Source: JBDHWG01 sp039810085 (GTDB lineage: Bacteria; Chloroflexota; Anaerolineae; Epilineales; JAHCIE01). Taken from it: a stretch of 64,000 nt of DNA. Below the pieces are notes generated by a model. The model was not told the DNA's origin. It did not search any database and worked only from the letters and a program-made list of their open reading frames with translations. Made by a program: the position numbers and the translations under genes. This document shows, piece after piece, positions 25,069 through 34,056 of the stretch. Location of the stretch: positions 1-64,000 of the forward strand of contig JBDHWG010000003.1 of NCBI GenBank assembly GCA_039810085.1, written 5' to 3'. The stretch's first letter is position 1, and every line of letters begins with the position of its first letter.

Positions 25069-25770
25069 ATGCCCGGCGTGGGCCGTGTGATGCGCGTGAC
25101 GGCGCGAACCCTCTGGGATGATTTGTTTGTCATCTTCATCATCAGTCTGCTATGGGCTGTCATCAGCATCATGCCGCCGCTGATCGTCTTCGCGATTTCT
25201 GGCTCGCGCATCCCGACTTTGATGATGTTCATCGCGGCCGCGTCGCCGGCGACGGCCGGTATCTACTATGTCACGAACCGCCTGGCCAACGGCTACGTGG
25301 CCCATACCACCCAGATGTTCGACGCGATGCGCCGTTTTGCCATGCCCGCGTGGGGCCTCGGTATCCTCAATGGGCTGGCCCTGGCTATCGCGATCATCGA
25401 TATCCAATTCTACGTCAATCTCCCGGCGCCTCTCAATCTCATCATCTCGGCGATATGGGTTGTCATCCTCGCGTTCTGGCTGTGGTCCCAGTTCTATGCT
25501 TTCCCTATGCTCATGGAACAAGAGCGCCCGAATATCTGGCAGGCCATCCGCAACGGGGTCATCATGGCGCTCAGCATGCCGCTGCTCACCCTCACGATTT
25601 TCATCCTGCTCCTTGGGTTGCTTGTGCTGACCGGTGTCTTCGTAGAGACGGCGCTTGCGTTCCTCCCCGTCCTGATCATCGTGCCGGCCGTCTTCGCTCT
25701 GCTCACCAACGTCGCCGTCGTTCTCCGCCTGCGCTACCTGCGCGGGGAGCCAGAAGAGGGGGCGGAGTAG
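25069..25770 (+). CDS. Polytopic membrane protein, DUF624/YesL-like
   Basis: A 233-residue integral membrane protein with five or six hydrophobic segments (about 20-45, 50-75, 95-125, 125-150, 160-190, 195-220). The layout, with a soluble LWDDLFVIF N-terminus, an ATTQMFDAMRRF-type loop and QERPNIWQAIRNG ahead of the last two helices, resembles the YesL/DUF624 family often linked to sugar uptake in Firmicutes. The function is unknown. Start ATG with AAGGAG about 6 nt upstream. Confidence 0.68.
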   Translation: MPGVGRVMRVTARTLWDDLFVIFIISLLWAVISIMPPLIVFAISGSRIPTLMMFIAAASPATAGIYYVTNRLANGYVAHTTQMFDAMRRFAMPAWGLGILNGLALAIAIIDIQFYVNLPAPLNLIISAIWVVILAFWLWSQFYAFPMLMEQERPNIWQAIRNGVIMALSMPLLTLTIFILLLGLLVLTGVFVETALAFLPVLIIVPAVFALLTNVAVVLRLRYLRGEPEEGAE

Positions 25771-25788
25771 CCGACGCGTCGAAGTTCT

Positions 25789-25817
25789 TTGGTGTGCAGC
25801 CCTAAAATGGCTATACT
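25789..25817 (+). promoter_or_regulatory. Possible promoter of the ParB-like gene
   Basis: TTGGTG (25789-25794), 17 bp, then TATACT (25812-25817). The -10 is good; the -35 matches only at TTG. Confidence 0.5.
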
Positions 25818-25896
25818 AGGGTTACGCTCCCGCTCCATATAACTCTAGCGATCAGTATGTCTGGTTGCCAGGGCTTTGAAAGGAGATGTGGGACTG

Positions 25897-26895
25897 ATGC
25901 CCTACAGCCCCGTTCAGTCGTCCGATAAATTCGAGAATGCGCGTCGCCGGGCGGCGACGCAAGACCTGGTGCGGCTCATCACACGCCAGTCGAACACACT
26001 GGTGCCGTTTGACGAAGTCCGCGCCCGGCTGCGCAGCGCCACGGAAGTGAAACGGGGAACGACGACGATCCCACTAACGGCCATTGTCGGCAGTGTTGGA
26101 CGCTACCGCGACTTCACCCGCGAGTTTCTCCCTCGGGACGAGGCGCTCGAAGAGCGTTGGCGGCGTCTTGACGAAGCTGTCAACATGTTGCAGGATATTC
26201 CCCCCATCGACGTTTACAAGCTCGGCGACGTCTACTTTGTGCGCGACGGGAACCACCGCGTGTCGGTTGCCCGCGCCAATGGCGCAACGGAGATAGAGGC
26301 TAACGTCACCGAGATCCCGCTCTCTGTCCCCTTGACGCCCGACATGAATGTTGACCAGATTATCATCGCCGCTGAGAAGGCGGATTTCCTGGACCGCACG
26401 GGCCTGCATGACCGTTTCCCAGACGCCGACATCACCTTCACATCGCCGGGACGGTACAAGGAACTGCTACAGCATATCGACGCCCACCGCTGGTACATGG
26501 GTGTGGCAGAGAACCGCGAAATCCCGTACGAAGAGGCGGTGGCACGCTGGTACGAAAACGTCTACCTGCCTGCGGTGGCGGCTGTCCGTGAGTCCGGACT
26601 ACTGAAGGACTTCCCGAAGCGCACGGAGGCCGACCTCTACCTATGGACGATGCACCACCTCGCCGACCTCAAGGGCGAGTACGGAGAGGGGGTAGACGCT
26701 GGAATTGCCGCGGCTGACCTGGCCCGCCAGCACACGGAACGGCCGGTCGAAAAGGTCGTTCGCGCGGTCAAGTCGGCGACCCACAAGGCGCAGCATATGG
26801 TCACGGGCGACGCGGACACCCCACCGATTGTCGAAGACCTGGTGAACAAACTGGAAGAGCAGGAACGTCTCCGGGGCGAAATACCATCCGAATAG
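25897..26895 (+). CDS. ParB/sulfiredoxin-like N-terminal domain protein
   Basis: A 332-residue protein from the ATG at 25897 (AAAGGAG lies about 12 nt upstream; TTG 25876 and GTG 25888 are in-frame alternatives). The N-terminal half contains a ParB-N/sulfiredoxin-like core: an IPLTAIVGSVGRYRDF strand, IDVYKLGDVYFVRDGNHRVS with the signature DGNHR beginning at residue 117, and TEIEANVTEIP. The rest is helical with many charged residues. Proteins with this box bind or hydrolyse nucleotides, or act as DNA-binding regulators, but a chromosome-partitioning role is not supported here. It is followed after 30 nt by a release-factor-like gene, probably in one operon. Confidence 0.7.
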   Translation: MPYSPVQSSDKFENARRRAATQDLVRLITRQSNTLVPFDEVRARLRSATEVKRGTTTIPLTAIVGSVGRYRDFTREFLPRDEALEERWRRLDEAVNMLQDIPPIDVYKLGDVYFVRDGNHRVSVARANGATEIEANVTEIPLSVPLTPDMNVDQIIIAAEKADFLDRTGLHDRFPDADITFTSPGRYKELLQHIDAHRWYMGVAENREIPYEEAVARWYENVYLPAVAAVRESGLLKDFPKRTEADLYLWTMHHLADLKGEYGEGVDAGIAAADLARQHTERPVEKVVRAVKSATHKAQHMVTGDADTPPIVEDLVNKLEEQERLRGEIPSE

Positions 26896-26925
26896 CGAGA
26901 ACGAGATAATCCAAAGGAGGATTGC

Positions 26926-28104
26926 ATGATTTCGCGCACCGAGATTGAGCAGCTTGCCGGCTATCAAGATAGCGCCGCGCCGCTGGTGTCGTTTTATATG
27001 GATATAGACAAAGGCCGACCCGATGAAAACAAATGGAGCATTCGCCTGAAGAATCTGCTCGGTGGACTGGAGGCCGACCGCAGCGGCTGGTCCGACGCTG
27101 AGTGGGAGTCGGTGGCAAGCGACATGGAGCGTATCCGCGCCTTTGTCCGAGATCAGCGCGTGGCCGGTGGGCGGGGGGTTGCCGTATTTGCCTCGTCAGC
27201 CGCGAACATCTGGCAGACGTACACCTTCCCGAACCGAGTCGGCAACTATGCTCGCGTCGACCACTCGGCCTACGTTCGACCTCTGGTGCGCATGTTGGAC
27301 CGCTACAAGCCGCAGTGCGTAGTGCTCGTCAGCCAGGACCAGGGCCGTGTCTTCTTCCTACAAGGCGACACCGGCGAGACGATTGAGGAGCGCGGGGACC
27401 TCGTCTCGGATGTGCCGCGCCGCCACGACCAGGGTGGCTGGTCCCAGGCGAACCTCCAGCGCCGCCGCAGCGACGCCGTCCACCAGCACCTCAAGGAGAC
27501 GGCGGATATGGTGTTCACCATCTTCCAGCAGACGCCCTTCGAGCATCTGCTGGTCGGCGGCACGGAGCCGGTGGTGAATGAGTTCCAAACGTGCCTGCAC
27601 CCCTACCTGCGCGCTCGCCTCGTCGCCACGTTCAGCGCGCCGATCTCGGCCAGTCCCAAGACAGTGCAGGAGCGGACGCGGCCCATCCTGCGCGCGCTGG
27701 ACACGCAGCAGCAGGTCGGCCTGGTGGAGCGCGTCGAAGCCGAGGTTGGGCAGCGCGACATGGGTGTGGCGGGCCTGGCAGATACACTGGCGGCGCTACG
27801 TCAGGGTCAGGTACTCACGCTCATCCTGGCGGAAGACTTTGTCGCGCCCGGCCGGCGCTGCGTCGACTGCGGTGCTCTCGCTGTTAGTGTGGATGGGAGT
27901 GAGTGCGCTGACTGCGGTGGCCGGTTGACAGCCGTGGCCGACATCGTATCGGACATGGTCGAGCAAGCACTGGAACAAGATTCCGAGGTGCGCGTCATTG
28001 CGGCGCCGGCTGCCATGCCCAGGTTGCAGACGCTCGGCAACGTGGGCGCGCTGCTCCGCTTCGCCGTGCGGCCGACACCCGCCGTAGCGGAGGTATCCCA
28101 GTAG
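26926..28104 (+). CDS. Bacterial archaeo-eukaryotic release-factor-like protein (baeRF/VLRF1 type) with zinc ribbon
   Basis: A 392-residue homologue of the eRF1/Pelota/Vms1 superfamily. The order is an N-terminal domain (LVSFYMDIDKGRPDENKW), a central RNase H-like domain with the loop HDQGGWSQANLQRRRSDA, and a C-terminal L7Ae-like domain. The loop GGWSQ (G170, G171, W172, S173, Q174) corresponds to the GGQ-type catalytic loop that reaches the peptidyl-transferase centre. A zinc ribbon with C312, C315, C327 and C330 is inserted in the third domain, as in archaeal aRF1. Likely ribosome-associated, releasing or cleaving peptidyl-tRNA on stalled ribosomes; this role is inferred from the family. 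AAAGGAGG precedes the ATG. Confidence 0.85.
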   Translation: MISRTEIEQLAGYQDSAAPLVSFYMDIDKGRPDENKWSIRLKNLLGGLEADRSGWSDAEWESVASDMERIRAFVRDQRVAGGRGVAVFASSAANIWQTYTFPNRVGNYARVDHSAYVRPLVRMLDRYKPQCVVLVSQDQGRVFFLQGDTGETIEERGDLVSDVPRRHDQGGWSQANLQRRRSDAVHQHLKETADMVFTIFQQTPFEHLLVGGTEPVVNEFQTCLHPYLRARLVATFSAPISASPKTVQERTRPILRALDTQQQVGLVERVEAEVGQRDMGVAGLADTLAALRQGQVLTLILAEDFVAPGRRCVDCGALAVSVDGSECADCGGRLTAVADIVSDMVEQALEQDSEVRVIAAPAAMPRLQTLGNVGALLRFAVRPTPAVAEVSQ

Positions 28105-28109
28105 CGCCG

Positions 28110-28631
28110 ATGGACGCCTTCACCTTCTGGAAGACGGTCACGATGGACGGGGCTGACCTGCTCGAACGCGTTATTGCGTTGCTGACGGACCACGGCATTC
28201 AGTTCTGCATCATCGGCGATCAGGCGGTGAATGCCTACGTCGAGCCGCTGGTCAGCCTCGATCTCGACATGGTCGTCGCCGTCGATCAGATCGCCCAGGC
28301 AGAGGCGCTCCTTGCCGACCAGTTCGTCGTCAAATCGTTTCCGCACAGTCTCAACGTGGCTCTGCCCGGCTCGGACCTGCGTATTCAGATTCAAACTGAC
28401 CCGCGCTATGGCGATTTCGTGTATCACGCCACGCCTCGGCGTGTTCTTGGCCTCTTGTTTCCGGTCGCCGATGTCGAAGATGTCATGCGCGGGAAGGTCT
28501 GGGCGGCGCAGGATCCGAGGCGGCGGCCCAGCAAACGCCAGAAAGACCTGGCGGATATTGCCCGCTTGCTCGAAACATACCCAGAGCTTGAGCCTCTGGT
28601 TCCATCAGATATTCGTACTCGACTACTCTAA
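28110..28631 (+). CDS. AbiEii/MNT-like nucleotidyltransferase
   Basis: A 173-residue protein with the minimal nucleotidyltransferase fold: IIGDQAVNAYVEPLVSLDLD has the G-x-A element and the two metal-binding Asp in LDLDMVV, and the C-terminal KVWAAQDPRRRPSKRQKDLAD matches the helix of the AbiEii/DUF6036-type group. It starts 5 nt after the release-factor-like gene, so they are co-transcribed. AbiEii proteins modify tRNA acceptor ends as toxins; no AbiEi antitoxin is adjacent, so toxicity is not implied. A second in-frame ATG at 28143 is possible. Confidence 0.75.
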   Translation: MDAFTFWKTVTMDGADLLERVIALLTDHGIQFCIIGDQAVNAYVEPLVSLDLDMVVAVDQIAQAEALLADQFVVKSFPHSLNVALPGSDLRIQIQTDPRYGDFVYHATPRRVLGLLFPVADVEDVMRGKVWAAQDPRRRPSKRQKDLADIARLLETYPELEPLVPSDIRTRLL

Positions 28632-28652
28632 TCGCCTGTCAGGAGAAAGCTT

Positions 28653-29951
28653 GTGGCTCCTACCGTTCGCATTTCCGATATCGGCCAGCACGTCGGCGAG
28701 ACCGTCGCCCTCAAAGGCTGGGTCTACAACCGCACCGACAAGGGCCGGCTACAGTTCATCCAAATCCGCGATGGCAGCGGCTCGATCCAGGCCGTCGCGT
28801 TCAAGAAAAACATGTCTGAGACAGCGTTCGATGCCGCCCGCCACGTCACCCAGGAGTCGTCGGTCATCGCTGCAGGCAGCGTGCGCGAGGACCCGCGTTC
28901 GCCAACTGGCTTCGAGATGGACCTGAGCGATTTCGAAATTGTCCACATGGCCCAGGACTACCCGATTACGCCGAAGGAGCACGGCACAGGCTTCTTGATG
29001 GCGAACCGCCACCTGTGGCTGCGCTCGTCGCGCCAGCACGCCATCATTCGCATCCGCGCGACCATCATCCGCGCCATCCGCAACTGGCTCGACGACAACG
29101 GCTTCATTCTGGTGGATACCCCCATTCTGACACCAGCCGCGGTCGAGGGGACAACGACGCTGTTCGAGACGGACTACTTCGGCACGCCGGCCTATCTAGC
29201 GCAGAGCGGTCAGCTTTATAACGAGGCCAATATCATGGCCTTTGGCAAAGTCTACTGCTTTGGGCCGACTTTCCGGGCTGAGAAGTCGAAGACGCGCCGC
29301 CACCTGACCGAATTCTGGATGGTCGAGCCGGAGATGGCCTTCGCCACGCTCGAGGACTACATGGATGTTGCCGAGGCGATGGTCAGCTACGTGGTCAAGA
29401 TGGTGTTAGAGAAGAACCGCATTGAATTGCAAACCATCGAGCGCGACGTCAGCAAGCTCGAGGCAATTGTCCCGCCCTTCCCGCGCCTGAGCTACGACGA
29501 TGCGGTGACTTTCCTGCAGAACAACGGCTTCCCCGACTTCCCGTGGGGCGAGGACTTCGGCGCGCCCCACGAGACGGCCATCTCGGAACAGTACGACCGC
29601 CCGGTGTTCGTCTACCACTACCCGACCCAGGTCAAGGCGTTCTACATGGAGCCGGTCGAGGGCCGACCGGAGGTCTGCCGCTCAGCCGACTTGCTCGCGC
29701 CCGAAGGGTACGGTGAGATTATCGGCGGCGGCCAGCGCATGACCAGCCTGGAGCTGCTGGAGCAGCGCCTCGAAGAGCACCGCCTGCCGCGCGAGGCTTA
29801 CGAGTGGTATTTGGACCTGCGCAAGTATGGCTCCGTACCCCACTCGGGCTTCGGTCTGGGCATCGAGCGCAGTGTGGCGTGGATCTGCGGCCTGGAGCAC
29901 GTGCGCGAGACGATCCCCTATCCGCGCATGCTGGAGAAGATTTACCCGTAG
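28653..29951 (+). CDS. asnS: Asparaginyl-tRNA synthetase
   Basis: Class IIb aminoacyl-tRNA synthetase, 432 residues, charging tRNA-Asn. The N-terminal OB fold (VALKGWVYNRTDKGRLQFIQ) is followed by motif 1 near IRATIIRAIRNWLDDNGF, motif 2 with TFRAEKSKTRRHLTEFWMVE, and motif 3 GLGIERSVAWICG. The motif-2 loop is of the AsnRS type rather than AspRS. The start is GTG after AGGAGA. It is 21 nt downstream of the nucleotidyltransferase and probably shares its transcript. Confidence 0.95.
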   Translation: MAPTVRISDIGQHVGETVALKGWVYNRTDKGRLQFIQIRDGSGSIQAVAFKKNMSETAFDAARHVTQESSVIAAGSVREDPRSPTGFEMDLSDFEIVHMAQDYPITPKEHGTGFLMANRHLWLRSSRQHAIIRIRATIIRAIRNWLDDNGFILVDTPILTPAAVEGTTTLFETDYFGTPAYLAQSGQLYNEANIMAFGKVYCFGPTFRAEKSKTRRHLTEFWMVEPEMAFATLEDYMDVAEAMVSYVVKMVLEKNRIELQTIERDVSKLEAIVPPFPRLSYDDAVTFLQNNGFPDFPWGEDFGAPHETAISEQYDRPVFVYHYPTQVKAFYMEPVEGRPEVCRSADLLAPEGYGEIIGGGQRMTSLELLEQRLEEHRLPREAYEWYLDLRKYGSVPHSGFGLGIERSVAWICGLEHVRETIPYPRMLEKIYP

Positions 29952-29962
29952 GCGCTCGCCTC

Positions 29963-31123
29963 ATGCGTGTTCTCGCCTTCGGTTCCTACGACAGGACTTA
30001 CAGCCGCAACCGCACTCTCCTAGATGGGTTGCGGCTGAGTGGGGTGGACGTTGTCGAGTGTCAGACGACGCTGTGGCGCGACACAGAGGACAAGGTCGCC
30101 ACGTTGAAGGGCGGCTGGCGCAGCCCGGCTTTCATCCGCCGCGTGCTCGCCACCTACGCGGCGCTGCTACGCCAGTATCGCGCCCTCGGCGACTACGACG
30201 TCATGCTCGTCCTGTATGGCAGCCTCGTCGATGTCTTCCTCGGCCGCGCCCTGAGCTGGCTGAGCCGCCGCCCGCTTCTCTTCGACGTGTTCATGTCGGC
30301 GTGGGTCATCAGCAAGGAGCGCGGCCTGTTCCAGCCGGGCGACGCCCGTGACCGAGCGATTCGCGCCGTCGAGGGTGCTGCCCTGCGTCTCGCCGACGCC
30401 CTGTGGATTGACACGCGCCAGTACGTGAGTGTTCACGGGCGGCTCTACGGCATTGCGCCCGACAAGTTCCGCCTCATCCCGACCGGCTCCGACTCGCGCT
30501 ACTTCTACCCCGCCGACGACACTTTGGCCCACGCCGCGACGCGCCGCCCCACGTTCCGCGTCGTCTATCACGGCCTGTTCATCCCGCTCCACGGCACGCG
30601 CTGGATCGTGCAGGCCGCCGACCGCTTGCGCAACGTCCCCGACATCCACTTCACGTTCATCGGCGACGGCCACGCCCGCGCTGAGACAGAGCGGCTGGCG
30701 CAGGAGCTAGGGCTAGACAACGTCGAGTTCACTGGCCGCGTGCCGCGCGAGACGCTACGCGAGCACATTCTCGACGCCGACATTGCGCTGGGCGTGTTCG
30801 GGAGCCAGTTGCAGGGCCAGGTGACGATACCGAACAAAATCTTCGAAGGCATGGCGATGGGCAAGCCGGTTATCACCGGACGCACGCCGGCCGCCCTCGA
30901 CGCGCTGCGCCACGGCGTCCACGTCTACTTCGTCCCGTCGTCCGACCCGGGTGCGCTGGCCGAGGCGATCCTGGCGCTGCGCGACAACCCGTCGCTGCGG
31001 GCGGCGCTTGCCTACGGCGGGCGGCGTCTGTTCGCCGAGCGCTATGATCTGCCGTGTCTCGGCGCACTCGCACGCCAGCACCTTGAAGAACTGCTCAATG
31101 ACAGCATTCATCCCCGGCCTTGA
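29963..31123 (+). CDS. GT4-type glycosyltransferase
   Basis: A 386-residue GT-B fold enzyme starting at the ATG at 29963, 11 nt after asnS. The N-terminal domain has VLAFGSYDRTYSRNR; the C-terminal half has the donor-binding pattern RVVYHGLFIPLHGTRWIVQA, FIGDGHARAETER, and the E-x7-E-like IFEGMAMGKPVITG near residue 290. It transfers a sugar from a nucleotide donor, probably for surface polysaccharide. It overlaps the DUF4037 gene by 26 nt, which shows tight coupling in this cluster. Confidence 0.88.
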   Translation: MRVLAFGSYDRTYSRNRTLLDGLRLSGVDVVECQTTLWRDTEDKVATLKGGWRSPAFIRRVLATYAALLRQYRALGDYDVMLVLYGSLVDVFLGRALSWLSRRPLLFDVFMSAWVISKERGLFQPGDARDRAIRAVEGAALRLADALWIDTRQYVSVHGRLYGIAPDKFRLIPTGSDSRYFYPADDTLAHAATRRPTFRVVYHGLFIPLHGTRWIVQAADRLRNVPDIHFTFIGDGHARAETERLAQELGLDNVEFTGRVPRETLREHILDADIALGVFGSQLQGQVTIPNKIFEGMAMGKPVITGRTPAALDALRHGVHVYFVPSSDPGALAEAILALRDNPSLRAALAYGGRRLFAERYDLPCLGALARQHLEELLNDSIHPRP

Positions 31124-32195
31124 ATTAAGCCGCCGCTTCTATCATGAGGCTGTCCGCCCTATCCTGGACGCCCACTACCCGGCGCTGTCCTATGCTGCTG
31201 CCCTCGTCGGCTACGGGAGTGACGTGCTCGGCTTCGATACCGAAATGTCCCGCGACCACGAGTGGGGGCCGCGTGGCTACATCTTTCTGCGCGATGAAGA
31301 CGCCGATCTCGCCTCATCCATTCACGCGACCCTACGCGAACGCCTACCCCATGAGTTCCTGGGCTATCCGGTCGACTTTGCGGCGACTGACGTCGAGCCA
31401 CACGTCCAGCGGATGCAGTCAGCCTCAGCGGGGCCTGTAAATCATCGCATCTACGTCGAGCCGTTATCGGCCTGGGCGAAACGAGTCCTGGCCTACGAGC
31501 CAGACGACCCGCTCACGCCGGCCGACTGGCTGACCTTTGCCTCGCAGAGACTCCTGGAAGTAACGGCCGGCGCGGTGTTTCATGACAACGTTGGCGACCT
31601 GACCGCCTTCCGCGCCCGGCTTGCCTGGTATCCCCATGACGTCTGGCTGTACCTGCTGGCCTGCGGCTGGCAGCGCATCGGGCAGGAGGAACACCTCATG
31701 CCCCGCGCGGGCTATGTCGGCGATGAGCTTGGCTCAGCCCTAATTGGCTCGCGCCTGGTGCATGATGTCATGAGCCTGTGTTTCCTGATGGAAAAGCAAT
31801 ACGCACCCTATCCAAAGTGGTTTGGCACGGCATTCAGCCGTCTAGCCTGTGCTCCCGACCTGACGCCAGCTCTGTGGCGGGCGCAGCGGGCCGAGACGTG
31901 GCACGAACGCCAAGCGGCGCTGGTGGAAGCCTTTGCGCTTCTAGCCCAGCGCCACACCGCGCTGAGCCTGACGCCTCCTCTCCCGACGGACGTGACATTC
32001 TTCTTCGGGCGTCCTTTCAAGGTCATCTGGGGCAGCGCCTTCGCTGATGCCCTCCGCGCGCAGATTTCGGATCCCAAGATGCGGCGCATCGCTGAACGGG
32101 GCTTGATCGGTAGCATCGACCAGTTCAGCGATAGCACGGACCTCCGCTCCAGTCCGCAGTGGCGCGCAGCACTCAGGAGTCTCTACGTACTGTGA
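31098..32195 (+). CDS. DUF4037 nucleotidyltransferase-like protein
   Basis: A 365-residue protein beginning at the ATG at 31098 inside the end of the glycosyltransferase gene. The N-terminal part matches the DUF4037 pattern: ALVGYGSDVLGFDTEMSRDH, in which G-S and the spaced acidic residues resemble a nucleotidyltransferase active site, and EWGPRGYIFLRDEDADL. The C-terminal domain contains GSRLVHDVMSLCFLMEKQYAPYPKW, a typical family helix. The function is unknown; presence between glycosyltransferases suggests it may modify a sugar, a nucleotide or a protein of that pathway. Confidence 0.82.
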   Translation: MTAFIPGLELSRRFYHEAVRPILDAHYPALSYAAALVGYGSDVLGFDTEMSRDHEWGPRGYIFLRDEDADLASSIHATLRERLPHEFLGYPVDFAATDVEPHVQRMQSASAGPVNHRIYVEPLSAWAKRVLAYEPDDPLTPADWLTFASQRLLEVTAGAVFHDNVGDLTAFRARLAWYPHDVWLYLLACGWQRIGQEEHLMPRAGYVGDELGSALIGSRLVHDVMSLCFLMEKQYAPYPKWFGTAFSRLACAPDLTPALWRAQRAETWHERQAALVEAFALLAQRHTALSLTPPLPTDVTFFFGRPFKVIWGSAFADALRAQISDPKMRRIAERGLIGSIDQFSDSTDLRSSPQWRAALRSLYVL

Positions 32196-33076
32196 GATTC
32201 TCTATTGTTATTCCCAACCTCAACTCGCCTGTCCTCGGACAAACCCTTGCGGCCCTCGACGCGCAAACCTGGCCCAAGGACGACATGGAGGTGGTTGTCG
32301 TCGGGCAGGACCGCTACGGCTACGTGGCGCGCTTCCCCTTCGCCCACCTCATCGACACAGGCCGACCGACAAGCTCGGCGCGCAACCGCAATCTGGGCAT
32401 CCGCGCCACATCCGGTGACGTGGTCGTCTTCCTCGACGCGGACGGCCTCCCCAATCCGAATTGGCTTGCGCGCATTGCGCAGTGGTTTGCCAACCCGCAG
32501 GTCGCGGCGCTGGGCGGCGGCATTGTCTGGCCGTGGGACGACCCCTACCTGACCGTGTGCGACAACGTCAGCAACTTCTACACCGTCGCCGTCTCGACGC
32601 CGCCGGGCGAGCGTGCGGCGCTGCCGACGCTCAACTTCGCTGTGCGGCGGTCGGCCCTGTATCGCTCGGGACTGTTCGACGAGAGCTTTGGCAAAGCGGC
32701 CGGGGAAGATACTGACCTATGCCTGCGCCTGCGCCGTGCGGGCTACGCGCTCCACTTCGATCCCGAGCTGGTGGTCGAGCACCACCATCTGCGCTCGACC
32801 TTGCGCTCTATCCTCGCCAAAGCCTGGAACATCGGGTATTGCTCGCAGAAGCTCGACCCAAAGTGGGTTGACTACGCGCTGCCGTCTATCCTCCTTCATC
32901 CCGTCGTTCTCGCTGCCGCGTCACCGTTCATGGCTGCGTCGGTCACGTGGCGGATTGCGCGCAATCCGGCGCTGCGGCAGCGCTTCGTCTGGCCGGGGGT
33001 TTACCTAGCCAAGGTGACGTGGTGCTGGGGCGCGGCCTATCGCCTGCTGCGCGATCCCCCCGCGCGACGCCGGTAA
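32192..33076 (+). CDS. GT2-family glycosyltransferase
   Basis: A 294-residue GT-A enzyme. The GTG start overlaps the DUF4037 stop (GTGA). The N-terminal strand FSIVIPNLNSP, the nucleotide-binding Asp in VVFLDADG (DxD-like), and the C-terminal ED-type acidic pair in AAGEDTDLCLRLRRAG are family marks. Two hydrophobic segments after residue 230 (LPSILLHPVVLAAASPFMA) suggest a membrane anchor. It is the third gene of the surface-glycan cluster. Confidence 0.9.
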   Translation: MRFSIVIPNLNSPVLGQTLAALDAQTWPKDDMEVVVVGQDRYGYVARFPFAHLIDTGRPTSSARNRNLGIRATSGDVVVFLDADGLPNPNWLARIAQWFANPQVAALGGGIVWPWDDPYLTVCDNVSNFYTVAVSTPPGERAALPTLNFAVRRSALYRSGLFDESFGKAAGEDTDLCLRLRRAGYALHFDPELVVEHHHLRSTLRSILAKAWNIGYCSQKLDPKWVDYALPSILLHPVVLAAASPFMAASVTWRIARNPALRQRFVWPGVYLAKVTWCWGAAYRLLRDPPARRR

Positions 33077-33117
33077 CTAATCTTGCCGCAGCGCGTTAAT
33101 CATATAGTAGGCAGAAG

Positions 33118-33146
33118 TTAGACCGCGCTCATAAGCGTGGTATACT
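33118..33146 (+). promoter_or_regulatory. Promoter of the methyltransferase gene
   Basis: TTAGAC (33118-33123), 17 bp, TATACT (33141-33146). It gives the methyltransferase its own start signal within the glycan cluster. Confidence 0.72.
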
Positions 33147-33184
33147 TCACTCGACGAGCGAGGCGTCGCGACGGAGAAGGATAC

Positions 33185-33994
33185 GTGAGCTTGAGCTTCA
33201 TCGATTACATGTACATCGGGCGCGAGCAGCGTCATGCCCAGCGCAACCCGGCCTTCAAGGCGTTCTATACCGCGCTCGGCCCGCTGAGCACCCACGCCCG
33301 CATCCGCATCGGCCACGTTTTGCGCGCGGTCGAAGAGTTGTCGCTGCCCGCCTCGGCTTCGGTCCTGGAAGCTGGCTCCGGGCGCGGCTACGCGATTCTC
33401 AACCTCGCCCGGCATCACCCGGCCTGGCGCTGCGTCGGCGTCGAACTCAATCCGGCTTTTGTGGCCGACAGCCGCCGTATTGCTGAGGCCGAGGGCCTGC
33501 CCAACGTGCGCTTCTGCATCGACGACCTTGTGACCCACGCGGAGCAGCCCGGCTCATTCGACCTTATTCTCAGTGGCGACGTCCTGGAGCACATCGTCGA
33601 GGACGAGACCGTGATGGCGAACATGTACCGCTGGCTCAAGCCCGGCGGCTGGCTCGTGCTGCACCTGCCCAAGCGGCATCAGATCGCGCAGCGCTTCTTC
33701 CCCCGGTTTCGCCGCTTCGAGATACACGACCACGTGCGTGACGAGTACACCGAGGCCGAGATACGCGAGAAGCTGCCGCGCGCCGGGTTCGAAATCACAT
33801 CAATGACCGGGACGTTCGGTCCGCCTGGCGAACTGGCCTTCGAGTTGAACATGCTGTACTGGGACCGACCGGCGCTGCGCTACGCGATGGCGCTGGCAAC
33901 GTTTCCCATTTCCCTGCCGCTGGCTTATCTCGACTACGCCCGCCCGCCACGAGAAGGCAATTGCTTTTTGATCAAGGCGCGAAAGCCACTTTGA
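33185..33994 (+). CDS. Class I SAM-dependent methyltransferase
   Basis: A 269-residue methyltransferase starting at the GTG at 33185, with GGAGAAGG upstream. Motif I is VLEAGSGRGYA, the acidic ribose-binding residue is in GVELNPAF, and motif IV region is FDLILSGDVLEHI. The C-terminal part has hydrophobic stretches near 220-250, as in enzymes acting on lipid-linked or surface sugars. Substrate unknown; context suggests modification of a glycan. Confidence 0.85.
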   Translation: MSLSFIDYMYIGREQRHAQRNPAFKAFYTALGPLSTHARIRIGHVLRAVEELSLPASASVLEAGSGRGYAILNLARHHPAWRCVGVELNPAFVADSRRIAEAEGLPNVRFCIDDLVTHAEQPGSFDLILSGDVLEHIVEDETVMANMYRWLKPGGWLVLHLPKRHQIAQRFFPRFRRFEIHDHVRDEYTEAEIREKLPRAGFEITSMTGTFGPPGELAFELNMLYWDRPALRYAMALATFPISLPLAYLDYARPPREGNCFLIKARKPL

Positions 33995-34056
33995 CCGCGC
34001 CGCTCTGTTGACCGATGCCGCGCTTGACGGCTTGAAACCCGATAAGAAGGTCTCAT

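Noticed and set aside
28110..28631. AbiE toxin-antitoxin pair
   Set aside because: Only the nucleotidyltransferase side is present; the neighbouring gene is a release-factor homologue, not an AbiEi antitoxin.
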